From Brevibacterium pigmentatum (GTDB lineage: Bacteria > Actinomycetota > Actinomycetes > Actinomycetales > Brevibacteriaceae), in the NCBI RefSeq assembly GCF_011617465.1, contig NZ_CP050153.1, forward strand, positions 868,001 through 932,000: DNA of 64,000 nt, written 5' to 3'. A program made the position numbers and the translations under genes. Below the pieces are notes generated by a model. That model worked only from the letters and a program-made list of their open reading frames with translations, did not search any database and was not told where the DNA came from. Positions 48,657 through 57,230 of the stretch are shown here, in pieces; the first letter of the stretch is position 1; each line of letters begins with the position of its first letter.

Positions 48657-49862
48657 ATGACCGATCCGGATCCCCTCGCCGAGGCGGAGCTGCGTGAGCT
48701 CGTCCCCGCCGTGATCGGCATCCTCGTCAGTCGTGGAGCAGACTTCGCGACCGCCGAGGACGCCGTTCAGGACGCGCTCATCGAAGCCCTGCGATCATGG
48801 CCGTCCGAGCCGCCCCGCGACCGGCGGGGCTGGCTCGTGACGGTCGCGTGGCGGAAGTTCCTCGATGCCGTGCGCTCCGAAGGATCACGGCTGAAACGCG
48901 AGGAACGGGTCATGGCTGCCACGCTCGCCGAACCCGGGGCCTCGGCCGAACCGGGGACCGACGGCCTTCCGAACGCCGATGACACCCTCGATCTCTACTT
49001 CCTCTGCGCCCATCCCGACCTCAGCCCCGCCTCGGCGGTGGCCCTGACCCTGCGGGCGGTGGGCGGACTGACGACGAGACAGATCGCCGAGGCCTATATG
49101 GTGCCCGAGGCGACGATGGCCCAACGCATCAGCCGCGCCAAATCCACGATCGCTGGCTCCCGGCTCAACCGGCCCGGTGACCTGTCCTCGGTGCTCACCA
49201 CCCTCTACCTCGTGTTCAACGAGGGGCACTCGGGCGATGTCGACCTCGTCGCCGAAGCGATCCGACTGGCCCGGACGCTGAAGTCGGTGATCGAATCCGC
49301 CGAGGTGGACGGACTGCTCGCGCTCATGCTCCTCCATCACGCCCGCCGCGATGCCCGATTCGGCCCGGACGGCGAACTCATCGCTCTGGTCGATCAGGAC
49401 CGCGCCCGCTGGGACCGACGGCTCATCGTCGAGGGCATCGGAATCCTCCAGACAGCGCTTGCCCGGGATGAACTCGGCCAATATCAGGCGCAGGCGGCGA
49501 TCGCCGCACTCCATGCCGACGCGCAGAGAGTCGAGGACACCGACTGGGTGCAGATCGTTCAGTGGTACGACGATCTGCTGGCCTTGCGCAATACGCCGAT
49601 CGTGCGTCTCAACCGGGCCGTGGCCATCGGGGAGGCCGACGGCCCCGGGGCCGGCCTGGCCGAACTGCGGAACCTGGACGAGAGTCTGCCGCGCTACTTC
49701 GCCGTCGAAGCACACCTGCGCGAAAAAGCAGGGGAGACGCAGAGGGCCGCCGATCTCTACGCCCGGGCGGCCGAACGGGCGGGCAGCCTCGCCGAACGCA
49801 ACCATCTCAACCGGCAGGCGGCACGCATCCGTTCGGGGGAGGACAACCGGAGTCGACGGTGA
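48657..49862 (+). CDS. ECF42-type RNA polymerase sigma factor, second copy
   Basis: A 401-residue sigma factor: region 2 in GADFATAEDAVQDALIEALRSW, region 4 in LTLRAVGGLTTRQIAEAYMVPEATMAQRISRAK, and a C-terminal extension with ALMLLHHARRDARFGPDGELIALVDQDRARWDR and LNRAVAIGEADGPGAGL. ATG 48657 has GGAG upstream. Downstream of its DGPF partner and probably co-transcribed. No anti-sigma factor gene is nearby, as expected for the group. Confidence 0.93.
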   Translation: MTDPDPLAEAELRELVPAVIGILVSRGADFATAEDAVQDALIEALRSWPSEPPRDRRGWLVTVAWRKFLDAVRSEGSRLKREERVMAATLAEPGASAEPGTDGLPNADDTLDLYFLCAHPDLSPASAVALTLRAVGGLTTRQIAEAYMVPEATMAQRISRAKSTIAGSRLNRPGDLSSVLTTLYLVFNEGHSGDVDLVAEAIRLARTLKSVIESAEVDGLLALMLLHHARRDARFGPDGELIALVDQDRARWDRRLIVEGIGILQTALARDELGQYQAQAAIAALHADAQRVEDTDWVQIVQWYDDLLALRNTPIVRLNRAVAIGEADGPGAGLAELRNLDESLPRYFAVEAHLREKAGETQRAADLYARAAERAGSLAERNHLNRQAARIRSGEDNRSRR

Positions 49863-50043
49863 CGGTGGTGATCACGGTCTCGGTGGGCCGCCTCGGCGAG
49901 CGAGGTTGGTCACTCCTGTCGGCAGAAGACATTCAGTCGTCCCCAAAGCGGACTACGATCGCAGGGAGCCGTCGGCTCATCATCCCATCTCAGCGATCCC
50001 GTCAGCGGGGTCCGTTCTCGATTTCGAAAGAGGCCGAATCCGT

Positions 50044-51114
50044 TTGAGCCACCTGCAGGAGTTCTTCCGCATCCCACCGGGCGAACGCGACCATATTCCC
50101 GCGTTCCGCATCGCCCTGGGAGTCGCCATCCCGCTCCTCGTGCTGCTCGGAATCGACCGCCTCGACCTCGCCGTCTATGCCGCCTTCGGTGCCTTCACCG
50201 GCATCTACGCGCGCTTCGAATCCCCACGCTCGCGGACCAGGCGGCAATCGATCGCGGCCGCCGTCCTCGTCGTGTGCGTGGGCATCGGCGCCCTGCTGGG
50301 CAACCTCGGAGCCTCGGTGTGGGTGCTCGTCATCGTCACCTCACTCGTGTCCGGTACGGGCGCGGCCGTCGCCCTGCGCTTCCGGCTCAAGCCCGGCGGA
50401 TCGATCTTCTTCATCTTCGCCACCGGAGCCGTCGGATCCATTCCGAACGGCGCATCGGTACCGGTGGCACTGGGGGTGGCGACCGCCTCGGCGCTGGTGA
50501 GCGTCGGCCTCGGAGCGCTCGCCCACTTCGCCGGGGAACGCATGCCTCCGGAGAAGGAGACCTATGTGCGGGTCGGGCTCTCGCCGGTGGGCAAGGCCGA
50601 CCTGGCAGCCCACGCCGCCCGATTCACGATCGCCCCGCTCATCGCCGGAATCCTCGGCACCCTGCTCATCGATGTGCTGCCGCTGCTGTCCCACAGCTAT
50701 TGGGCGATGGTCGCTGCGGTCGCACCGATCACCCCACCTGGTCGATCGGCCCGTCTCAAACGCGGCGTCCACCGTGTGGTCGGAACCCTGCTGGGCGTGA
50801 TCGTCACCGCGTTCCTGCTGTCGTTCCCCACCGAGGCATGGCAGCTGGTGGTGTGGGTGATCCTGCTGCAGTTCCTCGCCGAGATCTACGTGCTGCGCAA
50901 CTATTCGGTGGCGCTGCTCTTCATCACCCCGTTGGCCCTGCTCATGACCCAGATCGGCAACTCGCACCCGGTCGCGGAGCTGTTGGCCTCCCGTGCCATC
51001 GAAACCGCCATCGGTGCTGTCGTCGGCATGATCGTCGTCATCGTCGGCTTCAGGAATTCGAAGAGACCACGCGCCGAGATCGATGCTTCACCGCATGCCG
51101 ATGACGACGACTGA
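50044..51114 (+). CDS. FUSC family membrane protein (aromatic acid exporter-like)
   Basis: A 356-residue membrane protein. FRIALGVAIPLLVLLGIDRLDLAVYAAFGAFTGIYAR is the hallmark FUSC N-terminus. A second block, SYWAMVAAVAPITPPGRSARLKRGVHRVVGTLLG, repeats the motif in the C-half. The start is probably TTG 50044 (weak AGAGG 11 bases upstream), since no ATG/GTG lies near the beginning of the conserved region. Upstream, 181 gene-free bases carry one copy of the recurrent 10-mer at 49888. Likely an efflux protein; cargo unknown. Confidence 0.87.
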   Translation: MSHLQEFFRIPPGERDHIPAFRIALGVAIPLLVLLGIDRLDLAVYAAFGAFTGIYARFESPRSRTRRQSIAAAVLVVCVGIGALLGNLGASVWVLVIVTSLVSGTGAAVALRFRLKPGGSIFFIFATGAVGSIPNGASVPVALGVATASALVSVGLGALAHFAGERMPPEKETYVRVGLSPVGKADLAAHAARFTIAPLIAGILGTLLIDVLPLLSHSYWAMVAAVAPITPPGRSARLKRGVHRVVGTLLGVIVTAFLLSFPTEAWQLVVWVILLQFLAEIYVLRNYSVALLFITPLALLMTQIGNSHPVAELLASRAIETAIGAVVGMIVVIVGFRNSKRPRAEIDASPHADDDD

Positions 51115-51127
51115 CCGAGAGGACACC

Positions 51128-51793
51128 ATGACCACCAGCACCGAGGTGCTCGCCACCCTGGCCTCGCTCGAGGACGAGAAGATCCGCGCCGTCAACGCCC
51201 GCCACGGCGACGACCACGCGGTCAACCTGACGAAGCTGCGGGCCGTGGCGAAGGAGCTGAAGAAGAACGACGACCTCGCCGCCGAGCTGTGGGCCACCGG
51301 AGATACCGCGGCCCGCCTCGTCGCGATCCTCATCATGCGCCCGAAGGCCTGGAGCGAAGCACAGCTCGAAGAGATGCTGCGCGACTCCCGAGTCCCGAAA
51401 GTCCACGGCTGGCTGGTCAGCTACATCGTCAAGAAGTCACCCCACGCCGAGGCGCTGCGCCTGTCATGGATGGACGATCCGGACCCCGTGGTCGCCTCGG
51501 CCGGGTGGGCGCTGACGAGCGAGCGGGTCAACCGCAAGCCCGAGGGCTTGGACCTGCCCGGGCTGCTCGACGTGATCGAGGCCGAGATGGCCGATGCGCC
51601 CGAACGTCTGCAGTGGGCAATGAACGAGACCCTGTCCTATATCGGCATCGAGAACCCTGACCTGCGGAAACGTGCCATCGAGATCGGTGAGCGCCTCGGC
51701 GTACTCCGCGACTACCCGACCTCTCCCGGATGCACCTCACCCTTCGCCCCGACTTGGATCACGGAGATGGTGGCCCGCAGCGCGGCGAAGTGA
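51128..51793 (+). CDS. DNA alkylation repair (HEAT-like) protein
   Basis: A 221-residue alpha-helical protein of the AlkC/AlkD-like DNA alkylation repair family: VNLTKLRAVAKELKKNDDLAAELW, WVSYIVKK-type helices (GWLVSYIVKKSPHAEALRLSWMDDPDPVVASAGWALTSE) and a C-terminal GYCTS-like PGCTSPFAPTWITEMV segment. Excision activity is not provable from sequence. ATG 51128 has AGAGGA upstream and follows the FUSC stop by 13 bases. Confidence 0.85.
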   Translation: MTTSTEVLATLASLEDEKIRAVNARHGDDHAVNLTKLRAVAKELKKNDDLAAELWATGDTAARLVAILIMRPKAWSEAQLEEMLRDSRVPKVHGWLVSYIVKKSPHAEALRLSWMDDPDPVVASAGWALTSERVNRKPEGLDLPGLLDVIEAEMADAPERLQWAMNETLSYIGIENPDLRKRAIEIGERLGVLRDYPTSPGCTSPFAPTWITEMVARSAAK

Positions 51794-51808
51794 GCTGAGG
51801 TGCTGCGT

Positions 51809-53218
51809 CTAATCGGCCGGGTGGCGGGTGTGGAAGCCCGTGGCCCGCTGGAAGGCATGGCCGGCGGCCAGAACCAAAGGCTCGGTTAAATCACCGCCGA
51901 CGAACTGAGCGGCCAGGGGAGTGCCCCGTTCGGTGAACCCGGCCGGCAGAGTGATCGACGGCATTCCGCAGTTGTCGATCGGAGCTGTCGGCACGGTGAC
52001 CGCGGCGAACAGCTTCTGGTCGGATCTCAGATTCGCCATCTGCGCGATCGTCGGTGAGGCGACGCCGATGCCCGGCAGCAGGAGCAGATCGATATCGGCC
52101 ATGAGAGCGCGCATGCGGCCGGTGAAGTCCCGACGTGATTCGAGCAGACGGTGGTAGTCGACGGCGGAGAGTCCGCGCCCGATCTCGATGAGACCGGACA
52201 GATCGGGACCGTATTCGTCCGCACGAGACGGGTACGTCTCCGAGTGGACGCCGGCGGTCTCGACTCCGCACAGGGCCGTCCACTCCTGGGCCGCGGCCTC
52301 CATGTTGGGTGTCTCGACATCGAGGACCCGCCACCCCATTCCGGTGATCGTCTCGATGGTGTCTTCGAGCATCGCGTTCGTCGCGGCGTCGAAGTGATCC
52401 TCGGCGAGTTTGCGGTCGAAACCGACGACCGGGGCCTTATCGACACCTAGGTGCTGCGGGTAGTCCGGTACAGGGTCAAGCGACGATGTGGGATCGGCGG
52501 GATCGTGGCCGGCGATGGTACGCAGCACGATCGCGGCATCACGGGAGCTGCGAGTCATCGGCCCGATGTGATCGAGGCTGGGCGCGAGCGCGAAGATGCC
52601 GTGGCGGGAGACCCGGCCCCAGGTCGGTTTGAGTCCCGTGACTCCGTTTGCCGAGGACGGCAGGCGGATCGACCCGCCGGTGTCCGAGCCGAGGGAGGCG
52701 AAGCAGAGTCCGGCGGCGGTGGCCACACCGGACCCCGATGAGGAGACTCCGGACCAGGTGTCGGCATCCCACGGATTGACCGGGGTCGGCAGGTCCGGGT
52801 GGTGAACGGTGAACGCGCCCTCCGTCATGCGCAGTTTGCCGAGGATGACGGCTCCGGCGGCCCGCAGTCGGGCGACGACGGTGGCATCGAAGTCAGGGCG
52901 GAAGTTTGAGTGGATCGTAGTGCCCGCACCAGTCGGTGCATCGTGGGTGTTCGCGAGATCCTTCACCGCCACGGGGACACCGTGGAGGTGGCCGAGCCAG
53001 TTTCCGCGGGCAAGGAGAGAGTCGGCGCGGTCGGCCTCGGTGAGGGCGGATTCGGCCATGACCGTGGCGTACGCCTGCAGTCGGGGTTCGAGGCTCTCGA
53101 TGCGCTCGAGCATCGCCTCGGTGACCTCACGGGAGGACAGCTGCCTGGTTCGGATGAGTGTCGAGACTTCGTGGAGTTCGAGGAACGGGATCTCGGCGCT
53201 CGTCGGTGTGGTCATCAT
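51809..53218 (-). CDS. Amidase-signature family hydrolase
   Basis: A 469-residue amidase. The Ser-cisSer-Lys triad is visible: Lys in VPVAVKDLANT, the cis-Ser in SGVSSSGSGVATAAG, and the nucleophile Ser in GSDTGGSIRLPSSANGV. Full family length. Two adjacent ATGs (53218, 53215) follow GGGAGG; the second has better spacing. Substrate unknown; candidates include amides, indoleacetamide or peptide amides. Convergent with the alkylation-repair gene. Confidence 0.93.
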   Translation of the reverse strand: MMTTPTSAEIPFLELHEVSTLIRTRQLSSREVTEAMLERIESLEPRLQAYATVMAESALTEADRADSLLARGNWLGHLHGVPVAVKDLANTHDAPTGAGTTIHSNFRPDFDATVVARLRAAGAVILGKLRMTEGAFTVHHPDLPTPVNPWDADTWSGVSSSGSGVATAAGLCFASLGSDTGGSIRLPSSANGVTGLKPTWGRVSRHGIFALAPSLDHIGPMTRSSRDAAIVLRTIAGHDPADPTSSLDPVPDYPQHLGVDKAPVVGFDRKLAEDHFDAATNAMLEDTIETITGMGWRVLDVETPNMEAAAQEWTALCGVETAGVHSETYPSRADEYGPDLSGLIEIGRGLSAVDYHRLLESRRDFTGRMRALMADIDLLLLPGIGVASPTIAQMANLRSDQKLFAAVTVPTAPIDNCGMPSITLPAGFTERGTPLAAQFVGGDLTEPLVLAAGHAFQRATGFHTRHPAD

Positions 53219-53286
53219 GCCTCCCTGCAGTGTTTTCCATCACCCTAACCGAAGTTCTCACCAAGGGGGAACAGTGATTCTCGAGC

Positions 53287-53643
53287 CTAGGCGCCGGCCA
53301 GTTCCCGCAGCGCCTGGATATGCGCCTCGAGACGGTTGTATCCGTCTGGCCTGATCGAGACCCAGGTGCGCGGGCGTTTGCCCACGTACCCTTTCTTCAC
53401 CTCGATCATTCCGGCTTTCTCGAGTGCGGTGATGTGCCGTGAGAGGACGGAATCGGAGACGCCGAGGCTGTCGCGCAGCAGTTTGAACTCGGCCTTGTCC
53501 CGGTTCTTCAGGCTCGAGACGATGCCCAGTCGCGTTGGGTTGTTCAGCTCCGGTTCGAGTCGGGTCAAGGATTCGCCGAGGGGGCTCGCCTCGACTTGGC
53601 TGAGAAGGTCGGCTGCCTGCTGCGGGGTGGGGTTCGCGTTCAT
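53287..53643 (-). CDS. Winged-helix transcriptional regulator (MarR/ArsR-like, HTH_34)
   Basis: A 118-residue one-domain regulator. LNNPTRLGIVSSLKNRDKAEFKLLRDSLGVSDSVLSRHITALEKAGMIEVKKGYVGKRPRTWVSI is a typical winged helix with a beta-wing. No ligand domain is seen. ATG 53643 has AGGAG upstream. Inverted repeats in the 180-base upstream gap are candidate self-operators. The flavodoxin-like gene upstream on the same strand is a possible target. Confidence 0.88.
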   Translation of the reverse strand: MNANPTPQQAADLLSQVEASPLGESLTRLEPELNNPTRLGIVSSLKNRDKAEFKLLRDSLGVSDSVLSRHITALEKAGMIEVKKGYVGKRPRTWVSIRPDGYNRLEAHIQALRELAGA

Positions 53644-53715
53644 GTCAGCTCCTGTGCTCGGGGCTGCGACCAGATCGTCGACACCGCCTGTGAAAGTACT
53701 TCCACGGCATCAACT

Positions 53716-53734
53716 ACTTTCCGAATAGGAAAGT
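53716..53734. promoter_or_regulatory. Candidate operator of the winged-helix regulator
   Basis: ACTTTCC-GAATA-GGAAAGT is a perfect 7-bp inverted repeat 73 bases before the regulator start. A related GAAAGTACTTCC lies at about 53692. Tandem half-sites in a short promoter region fit autoregulation. Confidence 0.45.
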
Positions 53735-53756
53735 GGTTTCACAAAATACTTCCCCC

Positions 53757-53820
53757 ATTACTACCTGACGGCGGCCCAGCAACCCCGCGCGAGGTATCTA
53801 GGCCGCCGTCAGGTAGTAAT
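53757..53820 (-). terminator. 20-bp perfect stem-loop after the flavodoxin-like gene
   Basis: Arms 53757-53776 and 53801-53820 are perfectly complementary around a 24-base loop. The minus-strand flavodoxin gene ends 6 bases away, so this is its likely terminator. Confidence 0.7.
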
Positions 53821-53826
53821 AAGGGG

Positions 53827-54276
53827 TTAGGAGGGGGTGGCGGCTACTGTGGCGGCCAGCTCGGTGGCCTTCTCCAAATGCTCGTTGGTGACCTCGCCGG
53901 TGAAGATGAGGGGATCGAAGGCGAGCTTCCAGCCCAAGCCGGTCGTGATCTGCTTCATCGCGGTCTCGGCCCCGGTCGTGTCATAGCCGCCGTGGATCCA
54001 ATAGGAGAACGGCCTGCCAGCGGTCGGCTCGCGCACCGCGTTATACGTGGTGTCGAAGAAGTGCTTGAGGGCACCGGAGATATAGCCGAAGTTCGCAGTC
54101 GTCCCGAGCACATAGGCATCGGCGGCGAGCACATCCTCGACGCTCGCCTCCAGCGCCGGGCGGAGTGTGACGTCGATGTCGCCGAGCTCAGGCATGCGGA
54201 GTCCGGACTCGGCCGCCTCGGCGATCTGCGCTGTCGCAGCGGACGGTGAATGATGAACGAGCAGAACGTTGACCAT
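53827..54276 (-). CDS. Flavodoxin-like NAD(P)H-dependent reductase family protein
   Basis: A 149-residue flavodoxin-fold protein. MVNVLLVHHSPSAATAQIAEAA forms the FMN phosphate loop; DAYVLGTTANFGYISGALKHFFDTTY is the typical WrbA/NQO-type aromatic loop; SYWIHGGYDTTGAETAM completes the domain. ATG 54276 has a TAGAGT element 6 bases upstream and no Shine-Dalgarno, so it is likely leaderless. Confidence 0.88.
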   Translation of the reverse strand: MVNVLLVHHSPSAATAQIAEAAESGLRMPELGDIDVTLRPALEASVEDVLAADAYVLGTTANFGYISGALKHFFDTTYNAVREPTAGRPFSYWIHGGYDTTGAETAMKQITTGLGWKLAFDPLIFTGEVTNEHLEKATELAATVAATPS

Positions 54277-54282
54277 GGCCCT

Positions 54283-54288
54283 ACTCTA
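54283..54288 (-). promoter_or_regulatory. -10 element (TAGAGT) of a leaderless gene
   Basis: On the minus strand TAGAGT ends 6 bases before the ATG at 54276. Confidence 0.5.
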
Positions 54289-54466
54289 ACTTCTCCCATC
54301 GGCAGTTTCAGGGCCGAGAGCAGGTGCCTTCAGGGGAACGGCCACCATTGCGGGGCACTTCATATCACCGAAAGTGTCACCGACAACTACTCTGTCAGTT
54401 CCAACAGCTAAGACTGCAGGTCCGTGGCGGAACGGCGGGCCAAGCCAAAGTGAGTGCATAAATGGC
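54289..54466. other. Gene-free stretch, possible decayed sequence
   Basis: No convincing gene on either strand. Short open frames here are rich in Ser/Thr and lack codon bias. Base composition is lower in GC than average, which could mean an old insertion remnant, but I recognise no transposase. Confidence 0.4.
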
Positions 54467-54505
54467 CGACGCCCTCGGAGGACACTTGTCCTGCCGAAGG
54501 CGTCG
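54467..54505 (-). terminator. Stem-loop downstream of the PLDc_N gene
   Basis: CGACGCC and GGCGTCG at the ends, plus AGGAC/GTCCT flanking a 4-base ACTT loop, give a long interrupted stem about 45 bases after the minus-strand stop codon. Confidence 0.55.
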
Positions 54506-54550
54506 AATCAGATGGGGCAGCATTATTGCCGCATGAGTTGGAGCGTCTTG

Positions 54551-54859
54551 TTATTGTTGCGCTCGAGTTCGAGGTGGAACTGAAGACCTGTTGCTCGACT
54601 TATCGACGAACCAGACCACAGGGCCGATGATCGGGAAAAGTAAGGCCAAAACGGCCCACACCAATTTCGTGACAGCATCGAGGCTTGACTTGTTGATGCT
54701 CACTAGAGCGGCGACCAAGAACACGACCAACAGGGCGAAAATGCTTAGCCATAGAACGTCCCAGCCGACACCGAATCGTTTACCATGTCGACTCCTAGTT
54801 CTTGTGATTGTCGCCTTGCTCTGAACCGGACTCTGAGCAGAGTCCGCGGCACATCGCAT
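54551..54859 (-). CDS. PLDc_N domain small membrane protein, start uncertain
   Basis: A protein of up to 102 residues with two hydrophobic helices: DVLWLSIFALLVVFLVAALVSI, then KLVWAVLALLFPIIGPVVWFVD, the phospholipase D N-terminal (PLDc_N) membrane motif. The only in-frame ATG is at 54859 and gives an odd basic N-terminus. A better-looking start (ATG at about 54789 behind AGGAG) is one base out of frame with the domain and reaches a stop after 13 codons. So there may be a frameshift, or the long form may be real. GC is lower than in neighbours. Confidence 0.55.
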   Translation of the reverse strand: MRCAADSAQSPVQSKATITRTRSRHGKRFGVGWDVLWLSIFALLVVFLVAALVSINKSSLDAVTKLVWAVLALLFPIIGPVVWFVDKSSNRSSVPPRTRAQQ

Positions 54860-55072
54860 GGCGCGACAAGCCTCACTATTCTCATCGCGTGTAGTGCTCG
54901 CTGCGCATCACACAAAAGGATGAAATTGACCTACTTTTGGAATCGCAGGCGTCTCAGACACAGGCCCGTGTTCGACATGGTTCCGACGATCTCCGTGAAT
55001 GCTTCTCAGGGTGCTGGCTTTCCGGCAGCCGCTGAGGAAATCAAGGAACACACAAAAGTCAGCCCTCATGTC

Positions 55073-55078
55073 TACAGT
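55073..55078 (+). promoter_or_regulatory. -10 element (TACAGT) of a leaderless gene
   Basis: TACAGT ends 6 bases before the ATG of the Sir2-like gene at 55085. The preceding 200 bases (from about 54860) hold no other gene. Confidence 0.5.
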
Positions 55079-55084
55079 GGAGCC

Positions 55085-55996
55085 ATGGCAGTCATCTTCG
55101 ACCCCCTGCGCGGACGCGTGCGTCCGGACGCCAGCCACTCCGACGCCGAGATCGTCGACGTGCTCACCGAGACCTATTCCGATGCGGATTGGGCGGTGCT
55201 CACCGGGGCGGGAATGAGCACGGACTCCGGCGTCCCCGACTACCGCGGACCCGATTCCCCGCCGCGGAAGCCGATGACGATCCAGACCTTCCTCTCCCAC
55301 CCCGATCAGCGCGCCAGGTATTGGGCGCGGTCCTGGATGGGCTGGCCGCGGATGCGCGGCACCCGACCCAATCGGGCCCACCTCGCCCTGGCCGAGCTGC
55401 CGGTGGCCGGGATCATCACCCAGAATGTCGATGGCCTCCACCAATCCGCCGCCGAGGCGGTCGCCGCCGAACGCGGAAACGATTCCGGAGCGCCGGCGCC
55501 GAGTCCCGTCATCGATCTCCACGGCAGCCTCGACCGGGTGATCTGCCTGAAGAACGGCCACCTGTTCGACCGTGATCTCGTGCAGCGGAGACTGAGTGAG
55601 CTCAATCCGGATTTCGCCGAGGAAGTCGGCATCGACCCGATCGACGTCGAAACCGCACCCGATGGCGACGTCGAACTCGAGGACACCGCCGGTTTCATCG
55701 TCCCCGACTGCCCCGAATGCGGCGGACTGCTCAAACCCGATGTCGTCTACTTCGGTGATTCCGTCCCCGCGGCCAGGGTCCAACAGGCCAATCGGATCGC
55801 TGACGAGGCCGCTGGCATCGTGGTGCTCGGTTCCTCTCTGGCGGTGCTGTCCGGTCTGCGATTCGTCAGGACGGCGGCAAAAGAGGGCAAACCCGTCGTC
55901 ATCGTCACCGACGGGCCGACCCGAGGTGACGAATTCGCCGATTACCGGTCGATCTCCCGCGTCGCCGACTTCGTCACGACCTGGGCCCGCCGGTGA
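55085..55996 (+). CDS. Sir2-family NAD-dependent deacetylase with altered zinc site
   Basis: A 303-residue sirtuin: GAGMSTDSGVPDYRG (NAD loop), TQNVDGLH, DLHGS with the catalytic His, and GSSLAVLSG. The zinc module is unusual: the first pair, normally CxxC, reads CLKNGH with only one Cys, while the second is CPEC, and about 40 residues of acidic sequence are inserted between. Zinc may be bound by Cys/His instead. ATG 55085 is preferred to an upstream in-frame start because of the -10 element and because the family begins near here. Confidence 0.9.
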   Translation: MAVIFDPLRGRVRPDASHSDAEIVDVLTETYSDADWAVLTGAGMSTDSGVPDYRGPDSPPRKPMTIQTFLSHPDQRARYWARSWMGWPRMRGTRPNRAHLALAELPVAGIITQNVDGLHQSAAEAVAAERGNDSGAPAPSPVIDLHGSLDRVICLKNGHLFDRDLVQRRLSELNPDFAEEVGIDPIDVETAPDGDVELEDTAGFIVPDCPECGGLLKPDVVYFGDSVPAARVQQANRIADEAAGIVVLGSSLAVLSGLRFVRTAAKEGKPVVIVTDGPTRGDEFADYRSISRVADFVTTWARR

Positions 55997-56079
55997 AGTG
56001 ACAGGACGGCGAAGCGACCGAGCGGTGAGATGACGAAGCGTCCAGGCGAGTCCAAGCCGGAGATGGAAGACTGGCGGGT

Positions 56080-56670
56080 ATGAAAGACAATCTGGCACGC
56101 GCCGAACGACTGCGACTCGTCGACTCCGCCCGCCGCGCGGGTGAAGACGCCCCCACACTGTGCGAGGGATGGAACGTCAGGGATCTTGCCACTCACCTCG
56201 TCATCCGGGAACGCCACCCGCAGGCCGCCGCTGGCATCTTCATCCCGAAGTTCTCCGACCGTCTGCAGGCGAAGGAAGACGAATACACCGAGATGCCGTT
56301 CAGCCGGTTGCTCGGACTCGTCGCCGCACCGCCGAAATGGACTCCGGGTGCCCTGCCGGGAGTGGAGTCGGTGATGAACACGACCGAGTTCCTCGTCCAC
56401 CATGAAGATATCCGCCGGGCCGCGATCGAATGGATTCCGCGCCGGCTGTCGCAGGCAGAGACCGCGACCGTCTGGGCACAGACGAAGGTGGCGCTACTGC
56501 CGTTCGCCGGGAAGGCCAAGGGCCCGGTGACGATCTCGGCACCGGGCTTCGGATCTCGCACCGCTGGGAAGAAGGGAAGCGGCGAGGCCACGACGATCAC
56601 CGGGGCGCCACTCGAGTTGCTTCTCTATCTTATGGGTCGGACAGACCACGCACTCGTCGACGTGCGCTGA
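56080..56670 (+). CDS. TIGR03085 family protein (mycothiol-dependent maleylpyruvate isomerase-like)
   Basis: A 196-residue DinB/MDMPI-type four-helix protein: LARAERLRLVDSARRAGEDAPTLCEGWNVRDLATHLVIRERHP and the metal-ligand type TEFLVHHEDIRRA. It resembles the actinobacterial TIGR03085 family, related to mycothiol-using enzymes. Reaction unknown. ATG 56080 is 83 bases after the sirtuin stop. Confidence 0.88.
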   Translation: MKDNLARAERLRLVDSARRAGEDAPTLCEGWNVRDLATHLVIRERHPQAAAGIFIPKFSDRLQAKEDEYTEMPFSRLLGLVAAPPKWTPGALPGVESVMNTTEFLVHHEDIRRAAIEWIPRRLSQAETATVWAQTKVALLPFAGKAKGPVTISAPGFGSRTAGKKGSGEATTITGAPLELLLYLMGRTDHALVDVR

Positions 56671-56789
56671 GACCGGGAGCAGGGGAGTGTCGGGAAAACC
56701 CCCTCCCGGTCGGGGGATTGGTCCCTGTCGGCAGACGCTGAGGTCTTCCTAGGCTGGTGTCAACAGCCGATACAGAGGAGACACGCACC

Positions 56790-57197
56790 ATGAATGCAGC
56801 ACCCACCCCGACCCCCGACCAGTTCGATCAGCCGGCCATCGGCCAGTACTCCAACCCGTCCACCGGACGGTACGGAGCACCGCAGAGCTACTCGAACCAG
56901 AACCGACCCCACTACGGCCAGCGCGTCGAAGAAGACCCGGGCAAGGTGCTCGGCATCGTTTCGCTCGTGGCAACTCTGTCGACGTTCCTCGGATTCAACT
57001 TCATCGGACCCGTCATCGGCATCATCACCGGTCACATGGCACGCAAGCGCTCGCAGGAAGCCGGCTTTGGAGACAACGAGATGGCCAAGTGGGGCTTCAT
57101 CTTAGGCCTCGTCTTCCTCGGACTCCTCGTCCTCGGATGGGCACTCGGAATCTCGTTCGGAATCGTCGGCGGCCTCGCCAGCCTCATGGCCGGCTGA
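56790..57197 (+). CDS. DUF4190 small membrane protein
   Basis: A 135-residue protein with a Pro/Asn/Tyr-rich cytoplasmic N-terminus (about 50 residues) and two hydrophobic helices (VLGIVSLVATLSTFLGFNFIGPVIGIITGHMARKRS and MAKWGFILGLVFLGLLVLGWALGISFG), the DUF4190 layout. ATG 56790 has AGAGGAG upstream. Role unknown. Followed by a strong terminator. Confidence 0.85.
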   Translation: MNAAPTPTPDQFDQPAIGQYSNPSTGRYGAPQSYSNQNRPHYGQRVEEDPGKVLGIVSLVATLSTFLGFNFIGPVIGIITGHMARKRSQEAGFGDNEMAKWGFILGLVFLGLLVLGWALGISFGIVGGLASLMAG

Positions 57198-57230
57198 CCC
57201 CGACCGATCCGATACTCGCCGATCAGAGAC

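Noticed and set aside
49351..50043. Upstream extension of the FUSC frame
   Set aside because: It overlaps the ECF42 gene in another frame and has no FUSC-like sequence; the conserved domain begins at TTG 50044.
54374..54583. A 69-codon plus-strand frame downstream of the flavodoxin-like gene
   Set aside because: No ribosome-binding site, Ser/Thr/Arg-rich noise, and it crosses the stem-loop and the end of the PLDc_N gene.
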